The notes under the pieces are model-generated. The model did no database searches, had not been told where the DNA came from, and saw only the letters and a program-made list of their open reading frames with translations. Source: Branchinecta lynchi (Eukaryota > Arthropoda > Branchiopoda > Anostraca > Branchinectidae). From it: a stretch of DNA of 64,000 bases. Positions 54,180 to 64,000 of this stretch are shown here, in pieces. Every line of letters starts with the position of its first letter. Positions within the stretch are counted from its first letter, which is position 1. Made by a program: the position numbers and the translations under genes. The DNA is taken from the NCBI GenBank assembly GCA_023053575.1, contig JAKZAP010000009.1:17155869-17219868 (forward strand). The letters run 5' to 3'.

Positions 54180-55960
54180 TCTTGTTATTTAGCTGACCCC
54201 TTAGGAATTATGATAGAAAATATATTTTCTGTTTATTAAATTCCGTATGAAAACCTGGACATACTAGTCTAATCTGATCTTGAGCTTCTGTTTGGAACAA
54301 AAGAAGAACGGGTGTAACATTTATTATTATTATTCTTTTATTGCCCTCAAAAGTTGAAGAGTACAAAAATTGAAATAAGACCATAATAAACAACTACAGA
54401 CAATATATGCGTCTAAATATACACGACGATAAATAAGAATACTGGAAACTTTAAAACACTATAAATCAATCATCATAGCGAACAACTATAAATGAGCCTT
54501 ATCGGTAAAAAAAGGGAAAAGGTTGTGGGTTGGGAGAATATTCTCCGCCTTACTGTAAAAATTCTGAACTTTCTTTTTAACAATTACTAATGGGTCTTTT
54601 ACTTTAAATTTTGAAACAATCTCAGTATTACTAAACGAAATAGGGAACCCAAGAAGAAATTTACAATACTTAAATAAGAAACCCGAATAGCTGAGAGATC
54701 ACTCAGTCTGAAATCGCGGAAAAGGAGGGAAGGAAAAAGGACATGAGGGAGAGCCACTGCGTTAAACAGAGATCCAAGTATATCACGCCGGTATTTTGGT
54801 CCATCCTTTAGTCGACCCTTTAGGATTTATCATAGAAAACACATCTTCTGTTTATTAAAGTCCGTATGAAAACCTGGACATACTAGTCTAATCCGATCTT
54901 GATCTTCTGTTTGGAACAAACGAAGAACGGGTGGAACATTTGTATTTTAGTCCATCTTGTTATGCAGTCGACCCTGTAGGATTTATCATAGAAAACGCAT
55001 GTTCTGTTTATTAAAGTCCGTATGAAAACCTGGATATGCTAGTCTAATCCGATCTTGAGCTTCTGTTTGGAACAAACGAAGAACGGGTGGAACATTTGTA
55101 TTTTGGTCCATCTTGTTATGCAGTCAACCCTTTAGGATTTATCATAGAAAACACATATTATGTTTATTAAAGTCCGTTTGAAAACCTGGACATACTAGTC
55201 TAATCCGATCTTGAGCTTCTGTTTGGAACAAACGAAGAACGGGTGGAATATTTGTATTTTAGTCCATCTTGTTATTTAGTCAACCCTTTAGGATTTATCA
55301 TAGAAAACACATATTATGTTTACTAAAGTCCGTATGAAAACCTGGACATACTAGTCTAATCTGATCTTGAGCTTCTGTTTGGAACAAACGAAGAACCGGT
55401 GGAACATTTGTATTTTGGTCCCTTCTTTAGTCGACCCTTTAGGAATTATCATAGAAAACACATCTTCTGTTTATTAAAGTCCGTATGAAAACCTGGACAT
55501 ACTAGTCTAATCCGATCTTGAGCTTCTGTTTGGAACAAACGAAGAACGGGTGGAACATTTGTATTTTAGTCCATCTTGTTATGCAGTCAACCCTTTAGGA
55601 TTTATCGTAGAAAATTATGTTTATTAAAGTCCGCATGGAAACCTGGACACAGTAGTATAATCCGATCTTGAGCGTCTGTTTGGAAAAAACTTTCTATGGG
55701 TCATCGCCAATACATGCCAATATTTCAGTCGCGAAACTTTCTTGTCCTACAAAGCAACCAGTTTCAAGCAAGAACAGAAATAAAAATGAAAGGAGACTTT
55801 GAAAATATCTGAGAGGGTGGACTTATTATATATGTCTCCAATGAAAAGTCATTAAGTGAAAATTCATATGGGATGAAATAAAGAATCCCCGCGTCGCCGA
55901 AACACATGCATATGATGAGCGAAGGGGTTAGCTACGTGCGAGTACCAATATGAAGTAGGT
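54180..55960 (+). repeat. F4 tandem array, 156-bp period, interrupted by a LINE
   Basis: AGGATTTATCATAGAAAAC starts units at 54822, 54978, 55134, 55290, 55441 and 55598 (spacings 156, 156, 156, 151, 157). Each contains GTATGAAAACCTGGACATAC, GATCTTGAGCTTCTGTTTGG and AACGAAGAACGGGTGGAACA. A first, more diverged unit at about 54200 is separated by an insert. The trailing region 55740-55960 matches 50320-50530, so this is a dispersed element with a tandem core. Confidence 0.85.
54323..54790 (-). mobile_element. 5'-truncated LINE inserted in the F4 array
   Basis: The tail (complement of ATTATTATTATTCTTTTATTGC) lies at the left. On the minus strand an interrupted frame shows VALPHVLFPSLLFRDFRLSD, a frame break, then a second stretch ending before a stop. 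The F4 unit continues cleanly on both sides (GAACATTT / GTATTTTGGTCC). The family is unknown. Confidence 0.55.
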
Positions 55961-56461
55961 GAATTTCTGTGCTATTTTTTTTCAGTGTTTATGGCACTTT
56001 CGTGGAAGGAAGAAATTGCTGATATGAAGAGAAGAAGTTGGGGTGGGTTTTACGTAGAAATAGCGTATTTAAAGGCTCTCTTGAAGATGAGTGTCAATTT
56101 TTTTTTAACTTGGTTAGGCTACCTGAACTGAATAAGACTTTCGGAGTTGCATTAACTAACTGTATTTATTAAATATAGCATGATTGAAGCGAGGATGTAA
56201 TTCAGGAAATGAAATTTCGTCATCACACAGCAAAATAAAAATACAAAAAATAAACAAATTCATAGAGAGCCAACACTAACATCTAATTTTGTCAAACTAT
56301 GAAAATAAACAACCATATTCAAACCTTATTACTTTTTTTTCTTTGGACAAGCTTTTGCGATACCGAGGGCTTTCGATTTTGGTGTACACCAAGGAATCAG
56401 TGTTTTTTGTCACATCTGATTTTTAGACTATAACCTATGTACATGATTTGATTTTTGTTAT
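55961..56461. other. No recognisable feature
   Basis: AT-rich sequence with short frames. No repeat partner in the window was recognised. Confidence 0.4.
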
Positions 56462-56549
56462 GGTCGGGTTCGGATCCGGATTCGAATCCTCAGCATGAAA
56501 TGGTGGATTCGGAATCGAATCCTTTCATGATCGGATTCGCCCATCTCTG
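56462..56549 (-). mobile_element. hAT-like terminus CAGAGATGGGCGAATCC
   Basis: On the minus strand the segment opens with CAGAGATGGGCGAATCC and iterates GGATTCGAATCC, GGATTCGATTCC and GGATCCGAA words. CAGAGATGGGC-type ends are common in hAT MITEs. The other terminus and target duplication were not found. Confidence 0.5.
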
Positions 56550-57529
56550 GTCCAGAATAAAGTGGATTTGTTTTGTTTTTTTTCGGAAAAAAAATGTATT
56601 GCAATGACCAGGTCTGTCATTTTATCTTCTCTCAGTGAAAGAATTTGTGGTAATTTGTTTAAGGTCAACCTCTTTTATGCTAAAATACTGAGAAACCCCT
56701 TCACCGCAGGCAAAAATGTCAATAACCAAGTTCTGCTACAAATACAGAGATTTGCACCAAACCAGGTACGTTCGAGCTCCGAGCCATGGCGTGGAATTTG
56801 CGATCTGTTTGTTCTATTAGTTGGTGTATGAATCAGCGCGTTATCTGAGTGATGAGGCAACTAAGCTAATTAAGATTTAGTACTGAATGATAAAATGTTC
56901 ATCAAATTTACTTTTATAGAAATGATGAAAGATTTAGAAATACTGAATAAATTTAAGATTTTAGAAGAATCAAACTCTCATCCGTCAGGGACCCAAGAAA
57001 TCCGTTTTTGACAAAAAAATCCGTCAAAACGGAAACGCTGCTCTCTCTAGAAACTTTAAAGATGGCTTCGGTTGCACTAAAACAAATCGCTCCCAGTAAT
57101 CTAATTGCCAAAGGGAACATTATACTCAGGCTAAAGTTATTCACAGTTGCAGTTTCGGGGAAATTCTTTCACGATCCGTGAAAGTTCTAATTCCGCACAT
57201 TCCTAAGGACAGAACTTTCAGGCGTATTTCTGTTCCCCTCTCCTCAAAGAGTTTAGAGTGGGAGAAGAAATAGCGATTGAAGTATTGCGAGGGCAGTCGA
57301 TTAATGATATGCTGAAGTTCGAATGTACTCGTTCAGCTCCTATTATAAAATAACAATAATTCATTTATTGACGACTCACATACTGAGAGTGAGGATGTTG
57401 GGTTAAAAGAGAAAAAGATCGTGCTAAACAAATTATTGGCTAAGCAGACACAGACACAAAGAGCGAAATGCGTCTGTAAGCGAGAACAAATAAGCCAAGA
57501 GAACATCCGTCTCTGGTCCCATGCAGCGA
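56550..57529. other. No recognisable feature
   Basis: It includes an 89-codon open frame (56562-56831) that I do not recognise. It ends with GGTGTATGA shortly before unremarkable AT-rich sequence. I do not call it a gene. Confidence 0.35.
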
Positions 57530-57878
57530 CTATGTATTGTTCTATGTAAATTCGCAAAATACCTTCTTCGTCTTCCTCCTTGGACGCGCAATACCTACAT
57601 GACCAATAAATACGGTATCGTCGACCCGATTCAAAAGCTCGATGAGCTATGTCAACGAGTAAAATGCAGTAAGAGCGGCCATGAGTGGCAAGGGATTGTT
57701 TTTTGACATTTTGTGATTCATAAGTGTGATTTTTCCCTCATTGATTTGCCTTTTGTTTTTCTTTGTTGTGTGATCTTTTTTCTGTGTTTCTCTACTTTCT
57801 TTCTTTTCTATACTCCATCATTTTCTCTTTCCTGTACGATGGGTGAAAAATAAACATTACATTACATTACATTACATA
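57530..57878 (+). mobile_element. 5'-truncated LINE with RT C-terminal remnant, (ATTAC)n tail
   Basis: A frame ending at 57706 contains KFAKYLLRLPPWTRN and NKYGIVDPIQKLDELC, comparable to YFKYAKHLLHL...KFKIQD in the LINE at 29755. Both look like the segment downstream of a non-LTR reverse-transcriptase domain. A T-rich 3' UTR follows (57710-57845), then AATAAACATTACATTACATT (tail to 57878). Only the last 60 or so codons survive. Confidence 0.65.
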
Positions 57879-58774
57879 CCCCGACAAAACTGAACTGAGC
57901 TAGAGGTACTTGCCAAGCTTTGAGTTGATGCCCGTCTACTTCCCTCTTCGGGCTGCGCATGTTAGAGGAAAAGTGGTGGAGGCGCTCTGACCCGCTCTGC
58001 AGCGCGTCACATGTGACGTTACAATGATAGACAACCAATCGTACTTTACTTTGGAAATTTCTTCTCGGGGCCTCTACGGCGATATAGCTGTAGTATAGGT
58101 AACGAATTGTGATATTCCGCATAGCTCCTACCCTCCGCTAGTTTGCATTGGGCAGGGTAGACGTCCTTCATAAAATCCGATGATGAATTGCCGCCAGACG
58201 CGCTAAAGGAACACTAACAATCACACGTGAGATCTGGGGATAAGTTATCTGACGGGTGAATGAGCGATTAAGCTTTCGCTTCATATCGAGTCGTGCATTA
58301 GCCCCGTGGAGAAGACAGCCAGCACTCGGCACTGAAGTCGGAAGCCAGAAATGACAAACGTGATGACGCTCGACAGAACAGAGTTGGGTAAAGCAAAAAG
58401 AGGGAAAGAGGCATTTAAACGGTTAGGCCTAAGATGAATTGAAAATAGCAAAACAAACCTGGATAAACGTACACAAAGAAGTAAAATGTCATTGTTTTCT
58501 TTACGATAGTGCACCTAGCGGCCAAAAAAGAACTAATCTGAGAGGAATTTTATGAGGGTCGTATAGGGATCTATTCGACTCCACATGGTCGTATTTACAG
58601 AAATAGGGTGACGGATTTCTGGTGCTTATTTGTTCTTGCTGTAAGAAAACAAAAGTTGGAACTGTTGCTGTACCACTCCTTGTAGCGAGTTGTATGGCAT
58701 TTGCAGCCCTCGGCTCAAGTGTCTCATACCTATAGCAACAAGTAATGTATAAGCTCACTGCTCTTGTTAAATAC
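57879..58774. other. No recognisable feature
   Basis: This is one of the least repetitive stretches. It contains open frames up to 86 codons on the minus strand without recognised domains. The region 57990-58020 has CTGCAGCGCGTCACATGTGAC, a palindromic cluster. Confidence 0.4.
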
Positions 58775-60264
58775 TTTTTGGGATCCCAAAACGTAAGTGG
58801 AGGGATACCTATGACATCGCAAAAGTTGTCCGTCTGTCCGTCCGTCCGTCCGTCCGTCCGTCCGTCCGTCTGTCCGTCCGTCCGTCCGTCCGTCCGTCCG
58901 TCCGTCCGTCCGTCCGTCCGTCCGTCTGTAAGCACGATAACTCTCGAAGGGAATGAGATATTTTGATGAAACTTGGTGAGAAGGTTCGTTGGGTCGTCGG
59001 ACCAGTCAAGTTCGTAGATGGGCTTTGTAGCTCTACATTTAGGGGTGGGGGAGGGGATTGAAATTAAGGGACAAACAAAATATTTTGAAACAGCTAATGT
59101 GATAGTCGATTATGGGGTAAGAAGACATGCTGAACACGATGGTGAAAATCATTTTGTCATCGGACAAGTAGTTCGCCCGGAATCCGGCCAAAACCGGAAA
59201 GTTTGTTGAAAGTAAAAGTTTTATTTGAAGTTGATTAGATGTTCGATTTAGGGGTAGGAAGACATGCTGAAGACGATGGTGAAAATTATTTTCTCGACGG
59301 ACAAGTATTTCGCCCGGAATCCGGCCCAAACCGGAAAGTTTGTTGAAAGTAAAAGTTTTATTTGAAATTGATTAGATGTTCGATTTAGGGGTAGGAAGAC
59401 ATGCTGAAGACGATGGTGAAAACTATTTTCTCGATGGACAAGTATTTCGCCCGGAATCCGGCCCAAACCGGAAAGTTTGTTGAAAGTAAAAGTTTTATGT
59501 GAAGTTGATTAAATGTTCGATTTATAGGTAGGGAGACATGCTGAAGACGATGGTGAAAACTATTTTCTCGACGGACAAGTATTTCGACCGGAATCCGGCC
59601 CAAACCGGAAAGTTTGTCAAAATTAAAAGTTTAATTTGGAGTTGATTGGATGTTCGATTTAGGGCAAGAAAACATGCTGAACACTTATGTGAAAACAAGT
59701 TTCTACCCGGACATGTAGTTCGTCCGGAATCCGGCCAAAACCGGAAAACTGTTGGAAGTCAAAGTTTTATTTCTAGTTGATTAGATAAGCGATTTAGGGG
59801 TAAGAAGAGATGCTGAGTCCCTGTGTGACAATTGTATTTTACCCGGACATATAGTTCGACCGGAATCCGGCTGGAATCGGAAAATTTGTTATTAGCTAAA
59901 TTTCTATTTGAAGTTGATTAAATGTTCATTACTGGGGAAAGAAGATACCCTGATTTCGTCTTTGAGCTTTCTTTTTTCGCCGGACAAGTAGTTCTGGAGT
60001 TCGGCCGGAACCGGGAAATTGGCAGAAGTGGCAGGAAGTTTTCGTCAAAACAGATATGACTTATAGGGGTAAACACACATGCTGAATCCAAATCTGAACT
60101 TGGTTTTCTCAGGTGATTAGCTATTTGGCCTTAATCTGTTTCTGAATTTTAATTGTAAAAATGTTCAAGGAGTCTGGCGAAGACTGGATCTGGCTAAGAC
60201 AAGACCCAGTTGTCTGGATCAGATATTGAATTTTTGGGATCCCATCGAAACCTTTGGTCTTGTT
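58775..60264 (-). mobile_element. F1 Helentron-like element, complete reference copy
   Basis: The 3' end is TTTTTGGGATCCCAAAACG, then CATCGCAAAAGTTGTCCG and a GTCC/GTCT microsatellite of about 100 bp (58828-58926). Tandem units follow with GTTCGATTTA at 59241, 59378, 59515 and 59652, a constant 137-bp period. The 5' region has GAACTTGGTTTTCTCAG, CAAGGAGTCTGGCGAAGACT, GGGATCCCATCG and the terminal CCTTTGGTCTTGTT. The least decayed copy in the window, useful as a type sequence. Confidence 0.9.
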
Positions 60265-60339
60265 CTCTATACCTTACACGAGCTTTCAAGAGAGACTGAT
60301 GACTTTTGACATGAAAACTATCAGATGTTATTTTTTGAC

Positions 60340-60480
60340 GAACTGAACCGATGTTATTTTCTACGGTGCAAAACGGATGTCTGCTACATTTTTTTTATAC
60401 AGCTCTAATAAAATGTCGCTGGCTTATTCGTTTTGCACCGTCAAATATGATTCGCAGTCAGTTGGGCTCAAGGAATACCA
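60340..60480 (+). repeat. R6 fragment, inverted-repeat form
   Basis: CTACGGTGCAAAACGGATG and TTCGTTTTGCACCGTC, ATTCGCAGTCAG, with TCTAATAAAATGTCGCTG between, match the arms at 428-640. Bases 60480-60685 show nothing recognised. Confidence 0.55.
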
Positions 60481-60685
60481 GTTTTAGTTCTAAGTTGCCG
60501 CCGATTATGCAAAGGTCTGTGCATAAACCTGCTAATCGAACTACTATAAACTTTGTATTATAGTTTAATTATATGGTCAGTTATTTAATCTCTTACTCAT
60601 TTTTGTTACTTGTACATTGTGGTGGGTAGTCAAAATATGAATATTAATAAGTATTGGCATTATGTCCCTCTACAATGAATATGTT

Positions 60686-61102
60686 AGTTGTGTTTTTACA
60701 GATACCATGGTATCTGATACTACGGTGTAAAGTCGTTTTCACAGTTATCGGGGTATCTGATTCCACGGTCAAAAGTTGTTTGTGCAGTTATCGGGATATC
60801 TGGTGAGTTATCGTGGTATCTGATATTCAGATACCACGGTCCAACCGTGGTAACTGATCGTGGTATCTGAAAGGTCATCTGACTTTCATCAAATTTTGGC
60901 AAATTGGTGATAAAGAAGTTTAGCACATAGTGATGTAACTGGATATCAGTTTTGCTTTTGAGATGACTTCAAAAAGTGTAATTTCGGCAATTGTCTTTTT
61001 GCAGAGCAACCGTGTATCAGACACCACGGTAACTGCAAATCGACTAATTGCAGTTTCAGTTACAGTGGTAACAGATACCATTGTATAAGCAAAAACGCAA
61101 CT
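60686..61102. mobile_element. MITE, AGTTGCG terminus, type C (GATACCACGGTATC words)
   Basis: The left end is AGTTGTGTTTTTACAGATAC and the right end is the inverted ATACCATTGTATAAGC then AAAAACGCAACT. The interior repeats CAGATACCACGG, GGTATCTGATA and CAGTTATCG words at least ten times in both orientations. It shares only the outer 12 bp or so with types A and B. Confidence 0.7.
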
Positions 61103-61496
61103 AGTGTTGACTAAATAGAAAAAAAAAATATGATTGTACACAAGTAGGCTACTGTCTCGATTTTGGATTTTCTAGCCATAATCCAGAATTTTGTAAATTA
61201 CAGGTTTTGTGAACACCTGTGCGATGAGATGAAACTTTAAGCTCAAACATCAGCATGTCATGACTTCATTCTGACATCAGTGCCTGTTTTTGCAATGCAA
61301 ACACTATAATATTATACTTGCAGCAAAGTGGTTTTCGCCTCGATTAATTTCTCGGGAATCTATTAGCACTAGAGTGAATAAAAGCCATGTAACGGTGCCA
61401 TCCTGCTTTAGCCGCTTTGAACATGTAGTACAGCTGTTTACTAGAAATGATCTCTTGAGATGAAAGGGCTCAGAAGTATCGTTTCTAGTGGAGTGT
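61103..61496. other. No recognisable feature
   Basis: Short AT-rich interval. TTACTAGAAATGATCTCTTG near 61439 resembles the duplicated segment at 33936 but is too short to classify. Confidence 0.4.
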
Positions 61497-63285
61497 TCCT
61501 TGGAACAATCCACTCTTGCGAGCGCTGTAGCTGCTTTAAGCTTTCAATTGTCGGTTTTCACCGTTTTTGGGATCCCAAAACGTAAGTGGAGGGATACCTA
61601 TGACATCGCAAAAGTTGTCCGTCTGTCCGTCCGTCTGTAAGCACGATAACTCTCGAAGGGAATGAGATATTTTGATGAAACTTGGTGTGAGGATTCATTG
61701 GGTCGTCAGACCAGTCGAGTTCGTAGATGGGCTTTGTAGCCCTACATTTAGGGGTAGGGGAGGGGGTTCAGATTAAGGGGCAAACAAAATATTTTGAAAC
61801 AGCTAATGTGATAGTCGATTATGGGGTACGAAGACATACTGAACGCGATGGTGAAAACCATTTTCTCGACGGACAAGTAGTTAGCCCGAAATCCGGCCCA
61901 AACCGGAAAGTTTGTTAAAAGTAAAAGTTTTATTTTAAGTGGATTAGATGTTCGATTTAGGGGTAGAAAGACACGCTGCACACGGTGCTGAAAACTATTT
62001 TCTCGACGGACAAGTAGTTCGCCCGGAATCCGGCCCAAACCGGAAGTTTTGTTAAAATTAAAAGTTTTATTTGAAGTTGGATTAGATATTCGATTTAGGG
62101 CAAGAAGACATGCTGAAAACTTATGTGAAAACAATTTTCTATCCGTACATGTAGTTCGCTCGGAATCCGGCCAAAATCGGAAAATTGGTAAAAGTTAAAG
62201 TTTTATTTCTAGTTGATTAGATAACCGATTTAGGGGTAAGAAGAGATGCTGAATCCGCGTGTGACAATCATCTTTTACCCGGACATATATTTCGACCGGA
62301 ATCCGGCTGGAGTCAGAAAATTTGTTGTAAGTTAATTTTTATTTGAAGTTGATTAGATGTTCATTATTGGGGAAAGAAGATACCCTGAGTTCATTTTTTA
62401 GCTTTCTTTTTTCGCCGGACAATTAGTTTTGGAGTTTGGCCAAAACCGAGAAATTGGCGGTAGTGGCAGGAAGTTTTCGTCAAAACATATATGACTTATA
62501 GGCATAAACACACATGCTGAATCCATATCTGAACTTGGTTTTCTCAGATGATTAGCTATTTGGCCTTAATCTGTTTCTGAATTTTAATTGTAAAAATGTT
62601 CAAGGAGTCTGGGCGATGACTGGATCTGGCTAAGACAAGACCCAGTTGTCTGGATCAGATATTGAATTTTTGGGATCCCATCGAAACCTTTGGTCTTGTT
62701 TGTGAAGCTCATAACTCGTAAACCAGTGTGGGTTTTGGAGTCTAGTTGTGCCTTTTGAGGGTTCCCACACCCACCCGGTTCAGGTACAAATGGGCACATA
62801 TTGCCCAGTGAATAGTGTTCATAACTTGACCAGAGCTGAACATAGGACGATGAAATTCCTTGTACTTGGATCCACCCATCCAATTCATGAGGAACTGGGC
62901 TCAGTTTACCCAAGAGTCAAGTCGTGACCCATGACAGGAACAGGTATACAGTTATGACAGGTATCAAGTTGAAACTTGATAAGTTTGAGAGCAGTGGGAT
63001 CTCTTTTTGCTTTTTGGGGGTCCCGAACCCAGCTTCTACTTCGCTCAGGGGCAATCGGACCCAGACTGCCCATTTCTTTATGTTTTTAGCTTTACAGTAA
63101 CTGGAGATGGGGCGATGCACTTCCTTGTGCTTTCAGATATTAGGGTTGGGAATATATGTATATATATGGAGCTGAACCACCTTCCCTTCGTTCATAAGTG
63201 GGCTCTTGGTTTTAACGCTGTTTGTATATAAGTTGTAATAAACATTTACTTTCACGCTCCATATTTGCGCGCTTGTGCACTTGTT
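61497..63285 (-). mobile_element. F2 Helentron-like element split by an F1 element
   Basis: The 3' palindrome AGTGGAGTGTTCC...CCACT is at 61497-61524, then GCGAGCGCTGTAGCTGCTTT and CGGTTTTCACCG. The F1 copy 61564-62700 follows, after which TGTGAAGCTCATAACTCG resumes the F2 body with CAAATGGGCACATATTGCCC-type units. The 5' end is at 63285 (GCGCGCTTGTGCACTTGTT). Confidence 0.85.
61564..62700 (-). mobile_element. F1 Helentron-like element nested in F2
   Basis: Complete from TTTTTGGGATCCCAAAACG to CCTTTGGTCTTGTT, with a short GTCC microsatellite and five tandem units. Its junctions against the uninterrupted F2 sequence (complement of ACAAAATACGGTG at about 49825) show both element termini and no long target duplication. 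Confidence 0.9.
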
Positions 63286-63379
63286 CGAAAATTCCACTAC
63301 TTTCCACGCGAAATTACCGATTTTCTTGTTAGCGCTTGTCGACTAACTTATCCAACCTTCCCGCTCCGATTTCCGGTCT

Positions 63380-63993
63380 TAACTCCTTGAACTTTTTTAC
63401 TATTAAAATTTAGAAACAGAATAAGGCTACTGGCTAATCATCTGAGAAAATTAAGTTCAGATATGGATTAAGCATGTGTATTCATCCCTATTCGTCATAT
63501 CTACTTTGACGAATGTGATCAAAACTGCCCTGCGTTATACTTCTGCCAAATTTTCGGTTTCAGCCGGACTTGTCCGGCAAAAAAACAAACTACTTTTGCG
63601 ATTGAGAAGTAATTTTCACATAAACGTTAAGCATGTCTTCTTACCCCTATACCGAGTATCTAATCAACTTCAAGTACAACTTTACTCCTAACAAACTTTC
63701 CGGTTTTGGTCGGATTCCGGGTGAAGAAAATGGTTTTCATATTCGTGTTCAGCATGTCCCCTTACCCCTAAGTCGACTATCTCATTAGCTATTAAGAAGA
63801 TTTTGTTTGTCCCTTATTTTGAAACCCCTCCCCACCCCTAGATGTTGGGCCTTTGCCCACAGAATCCTCCAGTAATTTTCATCAAAATATCACATTCTCT
63901 TCGAGAGTTATTGTGCTCACAGACGGACGGACAGACTGACAAATTGTGTCTAAGTCATAATTATCCCTCCACTTACGTTTTGGGGTCCCAAAA
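63380..63993 (+). mobile_element. F1 Helentron-like element, 5'-truncated
   Basis: It begins in the CTTGAACTTTTTTACTATTA segment, carries CCGGTTTTGGTCGGATTCCG units, then ACAGACGGACGGACAGAC, ATTATCCCTCCACTTACG and the terminal TTTTGGGGTCCCAAAAA, a one-base variant of the palindrome. Confidence 0.75.
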
Positions 63994-64000
63994 AGTGGGA

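Noticed and set aside
58501..58935. 144-codon open frame with repeated TDGR motif
   Set aside because: It is a direct translation of the GTCC/GTCT microsatellite at the F1 3' end. The same peptide appears in the other frame and in other F1 copies.

Overview
This 64 kb window looks like non-coding, transposon-saturated DNA from an animal genome, probably a marine invertebrate. I cannot place the phylum from sequence alone. It is AT-rich, no open frame exceeds about 200 codons, there are no bacterial-style operons, and nearly every kilobase matches another stretch of the window in direct or inverted orientation. No complete protein-coding gene can be supported. Three short candidate exons are reported with low confidence: a signal-peptide first exon at 30949-31017 and internal exons at 17457-17513 and 20174-20226. 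There is one degenerate tRNA-like Pol III unit near 42657.

The main content is at least three, probably four or five, families of Helentron-like (HINE/DINE-1/pearl-type) non-autonomous elements. F1, F2 and F3 all start with AACAAG, repeat a short 5' motif as a palindrome at the 3' end, and carry internal tandem repeats of about 134-145 bp. F1 and F3 also have an ACGG/GTCC microsatellite just before the 3' palindrome. F1 copies lie at 9111, 11455, 15776, 16409, 21503, 28151, 29052, 34699, 39792, 58775, 61564 and 63380. F2 copies lie at 17997, 48743 and 61497. F3 copies lie at 5740, 22860, 41311, 43221 and 51355. A further 156-bp tandem family lies at 54180-55960.

The second layer is cut-and-paste DNA transposons resolved by target-site duplications (TSDs). 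These include hAT-like elements with 8-bp TSDs (1420, 10923, 26379, 35729, 37977, 25710-28092 and others), a MITE family with 3-bp TSDs (10718, 38920, 53632), and mariner-like MITEs with TA TSDs (34243, 38288). The most striking is a 4.77 kb foldback-like element at 20625-25398. Its long inverted arms are packed with a roughly 16-bp CGTCAGTT satellite. It has a perfect 8-bp TSD, and a paralogous empty site exists at about 12918-12950.

The third layer is 5'-truncated non-LTR retroposons recognised by A-rich or short-repeat tails (ATTAC, ACCTT, TTACT, TATTC), two of which keep the C-terminal end of a reverse-transcriptase ORF. Nesting gives a relative chronology: F1 inside F2 (61564 in 61497-63285), F1 and F3 inside the foldback element, hAT inside MITE (10923 in 10718-11236), and LINE inside F1 (29755) or mariner MITE (34328).
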